A stretch of 64,000 nucleotides of DNA. It comes from Plantago ovata (taxonomy: Eukaryota > Streptophyta > Magnoliopsida > Lamiales > Plantaginaceae). Under the pieces are notes generated by a model. It did not search any database. It was not told where the DNA came from and saw only the letters and a list, made by a program, of their open reading frames with translations. Of this stretch, positions 19,969-29,980 are shown in pieces (positions within the stretch are counted from its first letter, which is position 1; every line of letters starts with the position of its first letter). The stretch covers positions 52,317,253 to 52,381,252 of the forward strand of contig CM051458.1 in the NCBI GenBank assembly GCA_028274465.1, written 5' to 3'. The translations under genes were made by a program, and so were the position numbers.

Positions 19969-20596
19969 CAGCAAGTAGACCTGACATTCAGTATGCTGTT
20001 TGTGTGTGTGCAAGATTCCAATCTGATCCAAGAGAATCACACTACAAAAAGGCAATCAAGATACTGAAATATGTTAAAGGTACAGTCAATGTTGGATTAT
20101 GGTATCCTAAAGATTCTGGACTTGAATTGGTTGGCTATTCTGATGCTGATCATGGTGGATCAACTCTTGATAGAAAAAGTACCTCTGGAACTTGTCAGTT
20201 TTTGGGTACTAGATTAATATCATGGTTCAGCAAGAAGCAAACTGTGTCGCCAATTCATCTACTGAATCTGAATACATTGCAGCTGGTTGTTGCACAGCTC
20301 AAATCCTATGGATTCAGCAACAATTAAGAGATTATGGTATTTCTGCAAAGAAAACACCAATCTTTTGTGATAATACAAGTGCTATTGCAATTACGCAAAA
20401 TCCTAAGTTTCACTCTAGGACCAAGCACATTGATATTAGACATCATTTCATTAGAGATCATGTGGAAAAAGGTGATATTGAGGTTGTGAAAGTAGGTACT
20501 GAAGATCAGCTTGCTGACATCTTTACCAAGCCCCTACCGGATAATAGGTTCGCAATGCTAAGGTATAACCTTGGATTGATTGAACTACCTCAATAA
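19969..20596 (+). pseudogene. SIRE-B RNase H and end of pol
   Basis: Frames 20004-20327 and 20222-20596 together hold the Copia RNase H motifs: GYSDADHGG, then STESEYIAAG after a shift near 20240, then FCDNTSAIAIT, and finally RTKHIDIRHHFIRDHV with DQLADIFTKPLP. The acidic residues D-E-D and the terminal His block are all present. Pol ends at TAA 20594-20596 after LIELPQ. About 400 bases of noncoding hairpin repeats follow. Confidence 0.87.
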
Positions 20597-21003
20597 AGGA
20601 TACACTTGGCAGAATGCTGAAACAGGTATTCAGCAAGCCAAAGTATTCCTGTCTAAAAGACCAGTCACTAATTTCTTCTAAGAAATGATAAGTCACTACA
20701 TGATTGCTGAAACAGGCATTCAGCAAGTAATTCCTTCAAAACGGGTATTTGTTAGGAAACTTGATCACTTGCTGAGACAGGCACTCAGTAAGAGAAAGAA
20801 CTTAAGGATTGCTGAACGGGTACTCAGACAATCAAAAGATACTGAAACAGGTATTCAAGTATCAAAGGAATTTTCTGAGACGGGAACTCAAAAAAGAGCA
20901 AAGCTCATCTCTCAGATTTTACCAAAGGATGTCTCAAGTACAAAAGAATTTACTGATACGGGAAATCAGAAATATCTTTTAAACTTAGAAAATATGAGAT
21001 ATC
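20597..21003 (+). repeat. Post-pol hairpin repeat array of SIRE-B
   Basis: About seven degenerate units of the form TTGCTGAAACAGGCATTCAGCA lie near 20615, 20704, 20769, 20809, 20841, 20873 and 20951. The best two are self-complementary hairpins (TTGCTGAA ... TTCAGCAA). No coding potential is seen. They sit between the pol stop and an internal purine tract. Confidence 0.75.
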
Positions 21004-21017
21004 TAAGTAAGGGGGAA
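21004..21017 (+). other. Internal polypurine-like tract after pol
   Basis: TAAGTAAGGGGGAAC resembles the real polypurine tract at 29981-29995 (AAAAAGGGGGAAATT). It may be a relic of an ancestral 3' end lying just after pol, or a second plus-strand primer. Confidence 0.45.
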
Positions 21018-21497
21018 CTTTCAGCAAGTATCTAGATTGTTAATTCAAACTCGCTGAAAAGATTCTTGTCTATTTCAGCAAGCAATCTATCCCTTAATAC
21101 TCGGTAAAATCAATTTGTGACGTTAAACTGGCACAGATAAACTCGCAATAATCATGACATGAAATTCAATCGTGGCCATTGATTAAAAGGAGTTATTATC
21201 TAACGGCTAACAAAACAAAGAGAGAGAGTGCTCTGACGGTTTTAGTTAGTGGGCCACTACGCATTCAATGCAAAGGCTCCACTAACTCCAGTGTTTCTCT
21301 GTTTTACCCTTGCTGAGAGCTCAAATCGATTGAGTTTCTCACACACCAGAGACACTATATAAAGAAGGAGTTAGAGAAATGACAAAATTCTTTAACTCAC
21401 ATTTCCTTTCTCTGCAAATTCTAGCCTGAATCTACTGTACCTCCGGTCAAAAAGCAAACTATCTTTTTCGTACACATTTTCTTGCTCTATATAAGAA
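21018..21497 (+). promoter_or_regulatory. Promoter and leader of the SIRE-B downstream gene
   Basis: This 480-base noncoding stretch lies before the ATG at 21498. It contains AACGG-type motifs (CTAACGGCTAAC near 21202; TGACGGTTTTAG near 21234), GGGCCACTA near 21251, and a TATA box at 21356-21363. A pyrimidine-rich leader follows. The layout is that of a pol II promoter independent of the LTR (inference). Confidence 0.5.
21356..21363 (+). promoter_or_regulatory. TATA box upstream of SIRE-B third gene
   Basis: TATATAAA in the context CACTATATAAAGAAGG, about 135 bases before the ATG at 21498. Confidence 0.55.
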
Positions 21498-22654
21498 ATG
21501 GCTCCCAAGAGACAGTCATCTAAGTCCTCAAAGTCGTCAAAGGTTGACAGTGCTGAAACACGCACTGCTCCGGTGACTACTCTGGCCAAAACACACGAAA
21601 GTTGTGTTGAAAAACGACCGAATCACAGAAAAACCTATGCCTCCGTCATATCTTGACACTGCAAAGTGTGAGATGTTGATGCAATGGGGAGGATTTGCAA
21701 AAGAAAAGTACATTAGGTACTTTTATGAACAAGAACTGATGACGAAAATGAAGAGGCGCTTGAGTTTATCAAGCAGCAAGGCCTCATGAACTTTATCTCT
21801 GCTCGCACTAAGCAAGTGAGCATGATTGATACAATGGAATTCTACAACAATGCAGAAATCCAGTCCCTTACAGACAGTAATGGAGTCACTGAAAAAGTGA
21901 TCCTTACTTATGTTCAGAACACGCAAATCGTCCTGAAATGGACTGATTTAGCGGAGATTTTTCAGATTCCAACCACTGGAACTGAAGATGACGTCACTGC
22001 CACTGACGAAGAAATTGAAGCTTTCTACAGTGACGTCAGAAATGAGAAAATGAAGAAAGGCGAGATAGCTCCCGTGACTTGGACAAAGCACGTTAAGAGA
22101 AAGCATCTCTGCCATTCACTTGGTCTAGTAGCTCTGCTACTGATAAAAGTTCTTGACTCCCAAGTTGGAGGAATTGACCAAGTAGGCCTGAGAAGATGGC
22201 CATTGCTGATGCATATCCATGAAAATAAATCGGAACTTAACTGGGCTAAGTACATTTTCAACAGGCTTGTTGATTGTGTTACTAAGTTTAAGGTAAAGGT
22301 AGAAGACACAAGGTCTCACCTTCCTTTCCAGTTATGTATGGAATCAAGATATGCTATATCCTTGAACATTTCAGGATTCAGCTAAGAAACCCATTGCCAA
22401 TCAAGAAATCTGTGTGCAATGTGGGAAGATCTTTCTACAAGCAGAATGTACCTAAGATTGCTGGAAAGAAAACTAAGAAGACAACAACTGCAAATGTTGT
22501 CAGCACAAGCCAGCAAGAAAGGTATACAACAGCTGCAGATGTTACCACTCAGCAACTTAGAGATGAAAACTGTTGTGGTGGTAACACAAATGAAACTGCT
22601 GTAGAAAATCAACAAGGTACGTGTACAACACCTGTTGCTGAAAAGCAACAATAG
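21498..22654 (+). pseudogene. SIRE-B third gene, N-terminal 'putative plant transposon protein'-like region
   Basis: The first ATG (MAPKRQSSKSSKSSK) opens a basic, serine-rich N-terminus. After a shift near 21600 the frame at 21604-21789 has MLMQWGGFAKEKYIRYFYEQ. After another near 21740 comes 21786-22385, with LMNFISARTKQ, MEFYNNAEIQ, HLCHSLGLVALLLIK and LVDCVTKFK, ending in LPF. Segment order and spacing resemble the Pfam 'Putative plant transposon protein' domain (Transposase_32) found in plant element third ORFs, a family assignment from memory of the pattern. Frame 22334-22654 continues with a Q/T-rich stretch. It occupies the env-like position of Sireviruses, but I see no signal peptide or membrane segment in it. 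Confidence 0.6.
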
Positions 22655-25407
22655 ATGACTCTGGGAAACTGGAGAAATCTAAACAAGAAAAAGAGGAAAG
22701 CTGATGATGACACTCAGACTGCAGCGTCATCAGCAAATCCCGTACCTAGAGGAAACGGACAAGTAACAAAAGAAAGAAGACACTGGCTCTCAGTCAGTCC
22801 CTAATGTCCAAGACTCCTCAGTCAATTCCCAGACAAATGCTGAAACGCATTTGCCAGTAGATGTTGCTGAAGTGATTACTGAAACCTATGTCAGCAATGT
22901 TGAAGTTTTTGCGGAAGCCTTCAACAATCAACTTAACGTTGATAACTCTACTGAGAATAGACCACAAGGCAGTGGAAATGAAATTCCTGCCCAAGTCCCG
23001 ATATCTACATTGTAGATAACTAGATGATCCACCATGGAACCAGTAAGCGACATTGCTGCTGATCTGCAAAAAGCGGCACTTGCTGATGCTGCTGAAAGAT
23101 GGTTGCTGAACAAGCAACTCATCAAGTTGCTGAAACCCCGCTTGCTGATGGACCAGTTGCTGAGATAGCAATGGTTCCAGTTCCTGAAGTTGCTGAAACT
23201 CAAGAAGCATATTCAAAGACGCATCTTGATGCTGAGAATACTGGCCCAAGTTCACCCAAGACTTCAATTGACAAAGTCCAGCTTGTACTGGAAGATTTAA
23301 GCAAACAAATGGAGTTGGAGATTGAAGAATCATCCAACAAGTCAATTGATCTCTTCATGACAAGCAGTGAGCTTAAAGGTCAAGATGCTTCTGCTCAACT
23401 TGTCAATTCAGAGACAAGGGAGATTGCTGAAACCGCACAGCTTTCTCAGTTAGAGCAAAATCAGAAGTCTGCTGAAGAAACAGTCCAAGAAGCTGAAGAA
23501 ACTGTTAATGCTGAAAGGACTGAGCCACAACCTGTCCTTCCTCAGCAGGTAGTTAATTCAACCATCAGTAAAACTTCAAATTCTGAAATTGTTCTTTTGC
23601 TAAAATTATCTTCTCTACAGACTTCTCAAGATGCAAGTCAGATGGTTGCTGAAGCCTCTGCACCAGAACCAACACTCCCTGCTCAGCAGGTAGTTAATAA
23701 TTTTGGTATAAAACTAAGTTTGACAGCTTAGTACTTGTGTCTAATTTAAATTATTTCAGGATGAACAAATGGAGGATGCTACTCAGCTCCTCATGGAATG
23801 GAAATTGTACTACATGAGCTTGCTGACTCTCAGCAGGTAAATCATGTTTCAGATTTAAACTCTAAAACAATTCTCCAAACCAATCCTGATCTAAATAAAA
23901 TTCTTTTTCAGGCTCAAAAGGAGACCACTGAAGTGGTACTCATCACTGAAGATCAGCAAGTAAGTTCTGAAGAACTTTACTTGAACTTCAAGAGGACAAC
24001 TTTGTCAAGAGTTGCTAAGTCCGTCAGCAACTGGCAAAGATACAGGAGAATGGACTTCTCAGATCTTCACCTTCATCTCTCAAATGAGAAAAAGAGATCT
24101 TCACTGCTGAAGCTCGAACATTTGTCCACTCCATCCTTCCTGAAGAAATGACATATTCTCAGCAAATGAGCTCAAATCTGATTGCTCAAATCAGAGAGAA
24201 TATGAAGGCCAAATTTAAGAGTGCCTCTCCAGCTGAACAAGTTGGATGCTCAAAGGTCTTTTTGTTCCTGTGGTGGCTGATCCCCACAAATAACTGAGGA
24301 AGAGGAAGTGACAAGTGTTGCTTTGTATAAGCACGTTGAGCTAGTCATTCTGACAGATGATGAAGAAGAAGAAGAAGATGAGAACATTCCACTGATCCCC
24401 AGTGATGATGAAGGGAAAGATTCTAAGGACAAGAAAGGATGACGATGATGACAATCAAGGTCCAAGTCCTGGTGCTGGTGGATTGAAGTTGACAGTTGCT
24501 GAAACTAACTCAATCTGACAATCAGCAAGCTGAACAAAACAATCTCAGCAAGAATCTCAACCTCCTCCTGCTGCTGCTGAAAATCAAGCACCTGTGCAAG
24601 GTGCTGATACTGAAGAAGAATACGCCAGAAAAAGGGCTGCCTTGAAAAATGGCAAAAGTCCAGTTTCTGATGCCAAGGTTACTGAAGAAACCTTGAAGAT
24701 GAGGATGAAGAAGATGAAGATTACCAACGCGCTCTACAAATAGTCTCGTGATCCATGCAAGGCATACGCAGGATCTGGAAATTGGTAATCTTCAAGACCA
24801 AAATCAAGGAAGTTCCCTCCCTTCCACTTACTACTGGCGCAACTCCAGTAATTGAGCCTCAAACTCAATTAAAAAACTAACTACTGGCGAAACTCCAGTA
24901 ATTGAGCCCAAACTCAATTGAAACAACTATCTACTGGTGAAACTCCAGTCGTTGAGTCTGAAGCGTTGCCATCAGCAACCACTCAACAAAAAGGAAGTGA
25001 AGCTACTGACAAAGGTTCAAAGTGCTCAACTTGATGAATCTGAGGATGATGACGACTTGTCAGAAAATGATGATGGACAATCAAAGGAGACCCAAAAGTT
25101 GTTCAGATTCCTCCTCCTGATTACATCAATGATTAGAGATTCACTAAGAGCCGAATTGCTACACATGATGATCAGTTTGCTTCCGAACTTAAAGTTCATT
25201 CCTTGACACCACATTAGTGCCGTTCCCAAGAGTTGAGGAGTTTACTCCCAGAATCTTTAGCACTAAAACAAGTCCATGATGCCTGCAAGCTGAAGATGAG
25301 CATTGCTTGCTGAGAGCCCACTTGACATTGGAAAGATATTGGCTACAGTGCTGAGACGCACTACAACTTGACAATAGCTCAGGAAAGACATCAGTCTTTA
25401 TCAACAA
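22514..25407 (+). repeat. First, noisy copy of a 2.9-kb segment (probable false duplication)
   Basis: This 2894-base block repeats at 25508-28408 (2901 bases) in the same order and orientation, on either side of the N gap. It carries many single-base deletions, worst toward the gap (24200-25407), that destroy every frame open in the second copy. Examples are 24290 (CACAAATAACTG against CACAAATTAACTG) and 25370 (ACAACTTGACAAT against ACAACTTTGACAAT). This pattern fits an unpolished contig end. Exons and introns are as in the second copy. Confidence 0.8.
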
Positions 25408-25507
25408 NNNNNNNNNNNNNNNNNNNNNNNNNNNNNNNNNNNNNNNNNNNNNNNNNNNNNNNNNNNNNNNNNNNNNNNNNNNNNNNNNNNNNNNNNNNNN
25501 NNNNNNN
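25408..25507. other. Assembly gap, 100 N
   Basis: Exactly 100 unknown bases, the conventional arbitrary gap length. The left flank ends at the equivalent of 28408 and the right flank begins at the equivalent of 22514, so the two contigs overlap and the gap is probably not real missing sequence. Confidence 0.95.
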
Positions 25508-26158
25508 CAAGAAAGGTAACAACAGCTGCAGATGTTCACCCACTCATCAACTTAGAGAGACAACTACCTGTTTGGTGTGGTAAGGACAAATGAAACTGCT
25601 GTAGAAACTCAACAAGGTCGTGTACACCACCTGTGCCTGAATAAGCAACTCTAGAGACTTGGGAAACTGGAGAACTAACAAGAAAAAGAGGAAAGGATGA
25701 TGACACTCGACTGCAGCGTCATCATCAGCAATCCCGTACCTAAGAGGAAACGGACAAGTAACAAAAGAAGAAAGAACACTGGCTTCTCAGTCAGTCCTAA
25801 TGTCCAAGACTCCTCAGTCAATTCCCAGACAATGCTGAAACGCATTTGCCAGTAGATGGTGCTGAGTAATTATGAAACCTATGTCAGCAATGTTGAAGTG
25901 TTGCGGAAGCCTTCAACAATCAACTCAACGTTGATACTCTACTGAAATAGACACAAGGCAGTGGAAATGAAATTCCTGCCCAAGCCCCGATATCTACATT
26001 GTAGATAATTAATGATCCAACCATGGAACCAGTAAGCGACATTGCTGCTGATCTGCAAAAAGCGGCACTTGCTGATGCTGCTGAAAAGTGGTTGCTGAAC
26101 AAGCAACTCATCAAGTTGCTGAAACCAGCTTGCTGAGGGACCAGTTGCTGAAATAGCA

Positions 26159-26537
26159 ATGGTTCCAGTTCCTGAAGTTGCTGAAACTCAAGAAGCATTA
26201 TTCAAAGACGCATCTCTTGATGCTGAGAATACTGGCCCAAGTTCACCCAAGACTTCAATTGACAAAGTCCAGCTTGTACTGGAAGATTTAAGCAAACAAA
26301 TGGAGTTGGAGATTGAAGAATCATCCAACAAGTCAATTGATCTCTTCATGACAAGCAGTGAGCTCAAAGTCAAGATGCTTCTGCTCAACTTGTCATTTCA
26401 GAGACAAGGGAGATTGCTGAAACCGCACAGCTTTCTCAGATAGAGCCAAACAGAAGTCTGCTGAAGAAACAGTCCAAGAAGCTGAAGAAACTGTTAATGC
26501 TGAAAGGACTGAGCCACAACCTGTCCTTCCTCAGCAG
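26159..26537 (+). pseudogene. SIRE-B third gene, exon before intron 1
   Basis: The open frame from 26159 reads MVPVPEVAETQEALFK, then VQLVLEDLSKQMELEIEESS. A shift near 26370 breaks it. The sequence later returns to a frame ending ...LPQQ at 26537, directly before a GT. It is glutamate/alanine-rich, with many VAE and AEE repeats written with the codon pair GCTGAA. No known domain is recognised. Confidence 0.55.
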
Positions 26538-26610
26538 GTAGTTAATTCAACCATCAGTAAAACTTCAAATTCTGAAAATTGTTCTTTTGCTAAATTATCT
26601 TTCTCTACAG
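26538..26610 (+). other. Candidate intron 1 (73 bp) in SIRE-B third gene
   Basis: Boundaries CAGCAG|GTAGTTAAT and TTTCTCTACAG|ACTTCT. It is A/T-rich with a pyrimidine tract. It lies after a complete codon (phase 0). Confidence 0.7.
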
Positions 26611-26679
26611 ACTTCTCAAGATGCAAGTCAGATGGTTGCTGAAGCCTCTGCACCAGAACCAACACTCCCTGCTCAGCAG
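26611..26679 (+). CDS. SIRE-B third gene, 69-bp microexon
   Basis: Exactly 23 codons, open in the frame set by its neighbours: starts TSQDASQMVAEAS and ends LPAQQ at a CAG|GT donor. It is flanked by introns of 73 and 72 bp. It is unchanged in the first copy (about 23620-23690). Confidence 0.6.
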
Positions 26680-26751
26680 GTAGTTAATAATTTTGGTATT
26701 AAAACTAAGTTTGACAGCTTAGTACTTGTGTCTAATTTTAATTTATTTCAG
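26680..26751 (+). other. Candidate intron 2 (72 bp) in SIRE-B third gene
   Basis: Boundaries CAGCAG|GTAGTTAAT and TTTATTTCAG|GATGAA. It shares its first 11 bases with intron 1 (GTAGTTAATAA against GTAGTTAATTC, a 9-base identity), suggesting exon-intron unit duplication. Confidence 0.7.
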
Positions 26752-26829
26752 GATGAACAAATGGAGGATGCTACTCAAGCTCCTCATGGAATGGAAATTG
26801 TACTACATGAGCTTGCTGACTCTCAGCAG
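26752..26829 (+). CDS. SIRE-B third gene, 78-bp microexon
   Basis: Exactly 26 codons, open in the shared frame: starts DEQMEDATQAPHG and ends LADSQQ at a CAG|GT donor. It lies between introns 2 and 3. Confidence 0.6.
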
Positions 26830-26903
26830 GTAAATCATGTTTCAGATTAAACTCTAAAACAATTCTCCAAACCAATCCTGATCTAAATAAAATTCTTTTT
26901 CAG
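26830..26903 (+). other. Candidate intron 3 (74 bp) in SIRE-B third gene
   Basis: Boundaries CAGCAG|GTAAATCATG and TTCTTTTTCAG|GCTCAA. Phase 0, like introns 1 and 2. Confidence 0.7.
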
Positions 26904-28204
26904 GCTCAAAAGGAGACCACTGAAGTGGTACTCATCACTGAAGATCAGCAAGTAAGTTCTGAAGAACTATACTTGAACTTCAAAAGGACAACTTTGTCAA
27001 GAGTTGCTAAGTCCGTCAGCAACTGGCAAAGGTACAGGAGAATGGATTTCTCAGATCTTCACCTTCATCTCTCAAATGAGAAAAAGAGATCGTCTCTGCT
27101 AAAGCTCGAAACATTTGTCCACTCCATCCTTCCTGAAGAAATGACATATTCTCAGTAAATGAGCTCAAATCTGATTGCTCAAATCAGAGAGAATATGAAG
27201 GCCAAATTTAAGAGTGCCTCTCCAGCTGAACAAGTTTTGATGCTCTAAGGTCTTTTTGTACCTGTGGTGGCTGATCCCCACAAATTAACTGAGGAAGAGG
27301 AAATGACAAGTGTTGCTTTGTATAAGCACGTGGAGCTAGTCATTCTAACAGATGATAAAGAAGAAGAAGAAGATGAGAACATTCCCACTGATCCCAGTGA
27401 TGATGAAGGGAAAGATTCTAAGGACAAGAAAGACGACGATGATGACAATCAAGGTCCAAGTCCTGATGCTGGTGGATTGAAGTTACCAGTTGCTGACAAT
27501 ACTCAATCTGACAATCAGCAAGCTGAACAACAACAATCTCAGCAAGAATCTCAACCTCCTCCTGCTGATGCTGAAAATCAAGCACCTGTGCAAGGTGCTG
27601 ATACTGAAGAAGAATACGCCAGAAAAAGGGCTGCCTTGAAAAATGGCAAAAGTCCAATTTCTGATGCCAAGGTTACTGAAGAAACCTTGATGATGAGGAT
27701 GAACAAGATGAAGATTACCAACGCGCTTTACAAAACAGTCTCTTGATCCATGCAAGGCATACGCAGGATCTAGAAATTTGTGAATCTTCAAGACCAAGAT
27801 CAAAGGAAGTTCCATCCCTTCCACTTACTACTAGCGAAACTCCAGTAATTGAGCCACAAACTCAATTAAAACTAACTACTGGCGAAACTCCAGTAATTGA
27901 GCGACAAACTCAATTGAAACAACTAACTACTGGTGAAACTCCAGTTGTTGAGTCTGAAGCGTTGCCATCAGCAACCACTCAACAAAGAGGAAGTGAAGCT
28001 ACTGATAAAGGTTCAAAAGTTGCTCAACTTGATGAATTTGAGGATGATGACGACTTGTCAGATCATGACGATGAATAATCAAAGCGAGACCCAAAAGTTG
28101 TTCAGATTCCTCCTCCTGATTACATCACTGATAAATGAGATTCATTAAGAGCCGAACTGCTACTACATGATGATCAGTTTGCTTCCGAACTAAAAGTTCA
28201 TTCC
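26904..28204 (+). pseudogene. SIRE-B third gene, downstream exon with acidic and repeat regions
   Basis: The frame after intron 3 reads AQKETTEVVLITEDQQVSS, then LSRVAKSVSNWQRYRRMDF. After stops near 27158 and 27247 it continues in 27264-27746: KLTEEEEMTSVALYKHVELV, an acidic stretch, and a Q-rich stretch. Frame 27743-28078 holds three units of LTTGETPVIE-type repeat (27823-27960). A run of D and E follows. Interruptions are single-base. No family is recognised beyond a low-complexity, acidic character. Confidence 0.55.
27823..27960 (+). repeat. Three-unit ~50-bp coding repeat
   Basis: The units begin CTACTGGCGAAACTCCAG and repeat with a period of about 48-51 bp, coding TGETPVIE-type 16-17-residue repeats. 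The same array appears in the first copy at about 24826-24960. Confidence 0.75.
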
Positions 28205-28921
28205 TTGACACCACATTTAGTGTCGTTCCCAAGAGTTGAGGAGTTTACTCCCAAAATTCTAGCACTAAAACAAGTCCATGATGCCTGCAAAGCTGAAGAT
28301 GAGGCATTGCTTGCTGAGAGCCCACTTGACATTGGAAAGATATTGGCTACAGTGCTGAGACGCACTACAACTTTGACAATAGCTCAGAAAGACATCAGTC
28401 TTTATCACAAGAGCTATGAAGAAGATGTAAGTCAAGCGCTCAGGCTTGCAAAGAATGCTCTCGTAAAGGCTCAGACTTACATGGATGAGAAGGCCGCAAC
28501 AGAGAAAAGACATGAAGAGAACATGATGAATATTCAAAGAGAGTTGTCAACAATGACATCTGACCAACAACAAATCATCATGAAGTATAACAGTTTAAAC
28601 ACTCTTGTTGAAAATTGCAATGAGTTTTATTCTCTGCACATCACTCCGATGTTGCAATCCATGTCTAAGGGGGAAAAGAAGAATACTAGAAAAAGAAACC
28701 AAACCCCTCCTACTCCTGCTGTTGATGTGCCACTACCAATAGAACCTCTTGCTGAAAAAGAGCAAAGTTCTAAAAGACAAGCAGAATCTGAGTTGAATTC
28801 AGCAAGTAACAAAAAGAGAAAAACCGCTGCTGAAACTCAAGATTTTTGTCATACTGAAAGTCATCACAATCTGAATGAAGATGATGAAGATGATGACAAT
28901 CAAACATTGCTCAAGCCATAA
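28205..28921 (+). CDS. SIRE-B third gene, coiled-coil segment with basic motifs
   Basis: The 238-residue frame is open; its start is set by a TTG and is probably internal to a longer exon. It contains a coiled coil from roughly residue 70 to 135 (ALVKAQTYMDEKAATEKRHE), then EKKNTRKRNQ and NKKRKTAAE, both resembling nuclear signals, and an acidic C-terminus. The stop at 28921 is likely due to a one-base shift: another frame reads on without a stop into the next segment. It lies outside the duplicated block from 28409 on, so it is present once. Function unknown. Confidence 0.55.
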   Translation: MTPHLVSFPRVEEFTPKILALKQVHDACKAEDEALLAESPLDIGKILATVLRRTTTLTIAQKDISLYHKSYEEDVSQALRLAKNALVKAQTYMDEKAATEKRHEENMMNIQRELSTMTSDQQQIIMKYNSLNTLVENCNEFYSLHITPMLQSMSKGEKKNTRKRNQTPPTPAVDVPLPIEPLAEKEQSSKRQAESELNSASNKKRKTAAETQDFCHTESHHNLNEDDEDDDNQTLLKP

Positions 28922-28941
28922 AAGCTAGACCCTTAACAGCC

Positions 28942-29730
28942 GTGACTCCGTCTGGCCATTCAAAGCATTTCTCGTCTGACTCTTCAGCACGAGATCAAGA
29001 CAATGCTAAAACAAGAAGAAGAAGGCAAAGACAGGGAGAGAAAAGGCTGGCCAGCATTGCTATTGGCTCCGGCATTGAATACACAAAGACCAGCAATGAG
29101 GAAACCACTCAGAATGTAATCAGAAACATTCATGGTTGCTGGATTTTAAAGCTGGAAGACATGCTGGTAAATGAGTTCTTTCCTACAGCCATATTGAATC
29201 AAATGTTCAAATGGATTGAACTCAAGGTCCAAAGAAAGCAAAGGGAAGAATCCCTCCCAAGAAATATTGCTGGGAAATGGTTGAATCTTGAGGTCCATGT
29301 AAGAAGAATTGCCATTGGTAAGACATACAAACAAGAACCAAATCTGATCAAACCACCTGGCATTGCTTACTACTCTGACCCGGTAACAAAGAAACCTAAG
29401 AAGAAACTTGGATTGATTCCTTATGAGTACTTCTATCTCACTGCTAAGGATCAAGAAGAAGATCTTCTCTGGCTAAGAAAGATTCATCCGAAAAGCATTT
29501 CAGATACACAGCTTCTCCATGCCAGCAATTGGGGCATCTATTTGTGGGTAATTAATTACATGGAAATGAATTCTGAAAAGCATCATCATACTGCCTGCAA
29601 AAACGCAAGAATTCTTCAACTACAAGTCCGTAAGCTTCTGGAAAACTACGAAAAGGACTGTGTTGAATTTACTGCACTTGCTGAGAAGAGTGTAAGAGAG
29701 ATTTTGAGAAAATCTTCTGAAAGAGCTTAA
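28942..29730 (+). CDS. SIRE-B third gene, C-terminal segment
   Basis: The 262-residue frame has a basic start (AKTRRRRQRQGEKR), then a well-composed globular-looking region with WILKLEDMLVNEFFP, MFKWIELKVQRKQRE, KWLNLEVHVRRIAIGKTY and WGIYLWVINYMEMN. It ends REILRKSSERA at TAA 29728-29730. Codon use is ordinary and the frame is uninterrupted. I do not recognise the fold. The preceding segment probably joins it through a one-base shift. It is the last coding sequence before the 3' LTR. Confidence 0.6.
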   Translation: MTPSGHSKHFSSDSSARDQDNAKTRRRRQRQGEKRLASIAIGSGIEYTKTSNEETTQNVIRNIHGCWILKLEDMLVNEFFPTAILNQMFKWIELKVQRKQREESLPRNIAGKWLNLEVHVRRIAIGKTYKQEPNLIKPPGIAYYSDPVTKKPKKKLGLIPYEYFYLTAKDQEEDLLWLRKIHPKSISDTQLLHASNWGIYLWVINYMEMNSEKHHHTACKNARILQLQVRKLLENYEKDCVEFTALAEKSVREILRKSSERA

Positions 29731-29980
29731 GTCCCTGCAATAGTGTTTGTTAAAGTTTTTGTTTGCTGATTCTGTTTATGTTATCTATGCTATTTCATGT
29801 AAACTTCTGAAAGATAACTATCAGCAATGAAACTTTTGACTCTTATTGGTTTTTGATTATGCAATTTACTTATGCTTACTGTTTAATTATTCAAGTATGC
29901 TTGCATTAATCAACTGAGTTATTCAACATCAGAAACCTCTAAAAGGGTAACAATTAATTTAGCCATGAATTGCTAACATC
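29731..29980 (+). other. SIRE-B 3' noncoding region
   Basis: 250 A/T-rich bases between the last stop and the polypurine tract. I see no gene. Confidence 0.6.

Larger units (their letters stand above)
25508..28408 (+). repeat. Second copy of the 2.9-kb segment
   Basis: It matches 22514-25407. Errors are dense in its first ~600 bases (25508-26100), next to the gap, and sparse after that. It is therefore the better version of the exon/intron region and the acidic tail, whereas 22514-23200 of the first copy is the better version of its start. Confidence 0.8.

Noticed and set aside
21498..29730. Retroviral envelope glycoprotein
   Set aside because: The position is that of Sirevirus env-like genes, but I see no signal peptide, no transmembrane segment and no glycoprotein-like cysteine pattern in any frame.
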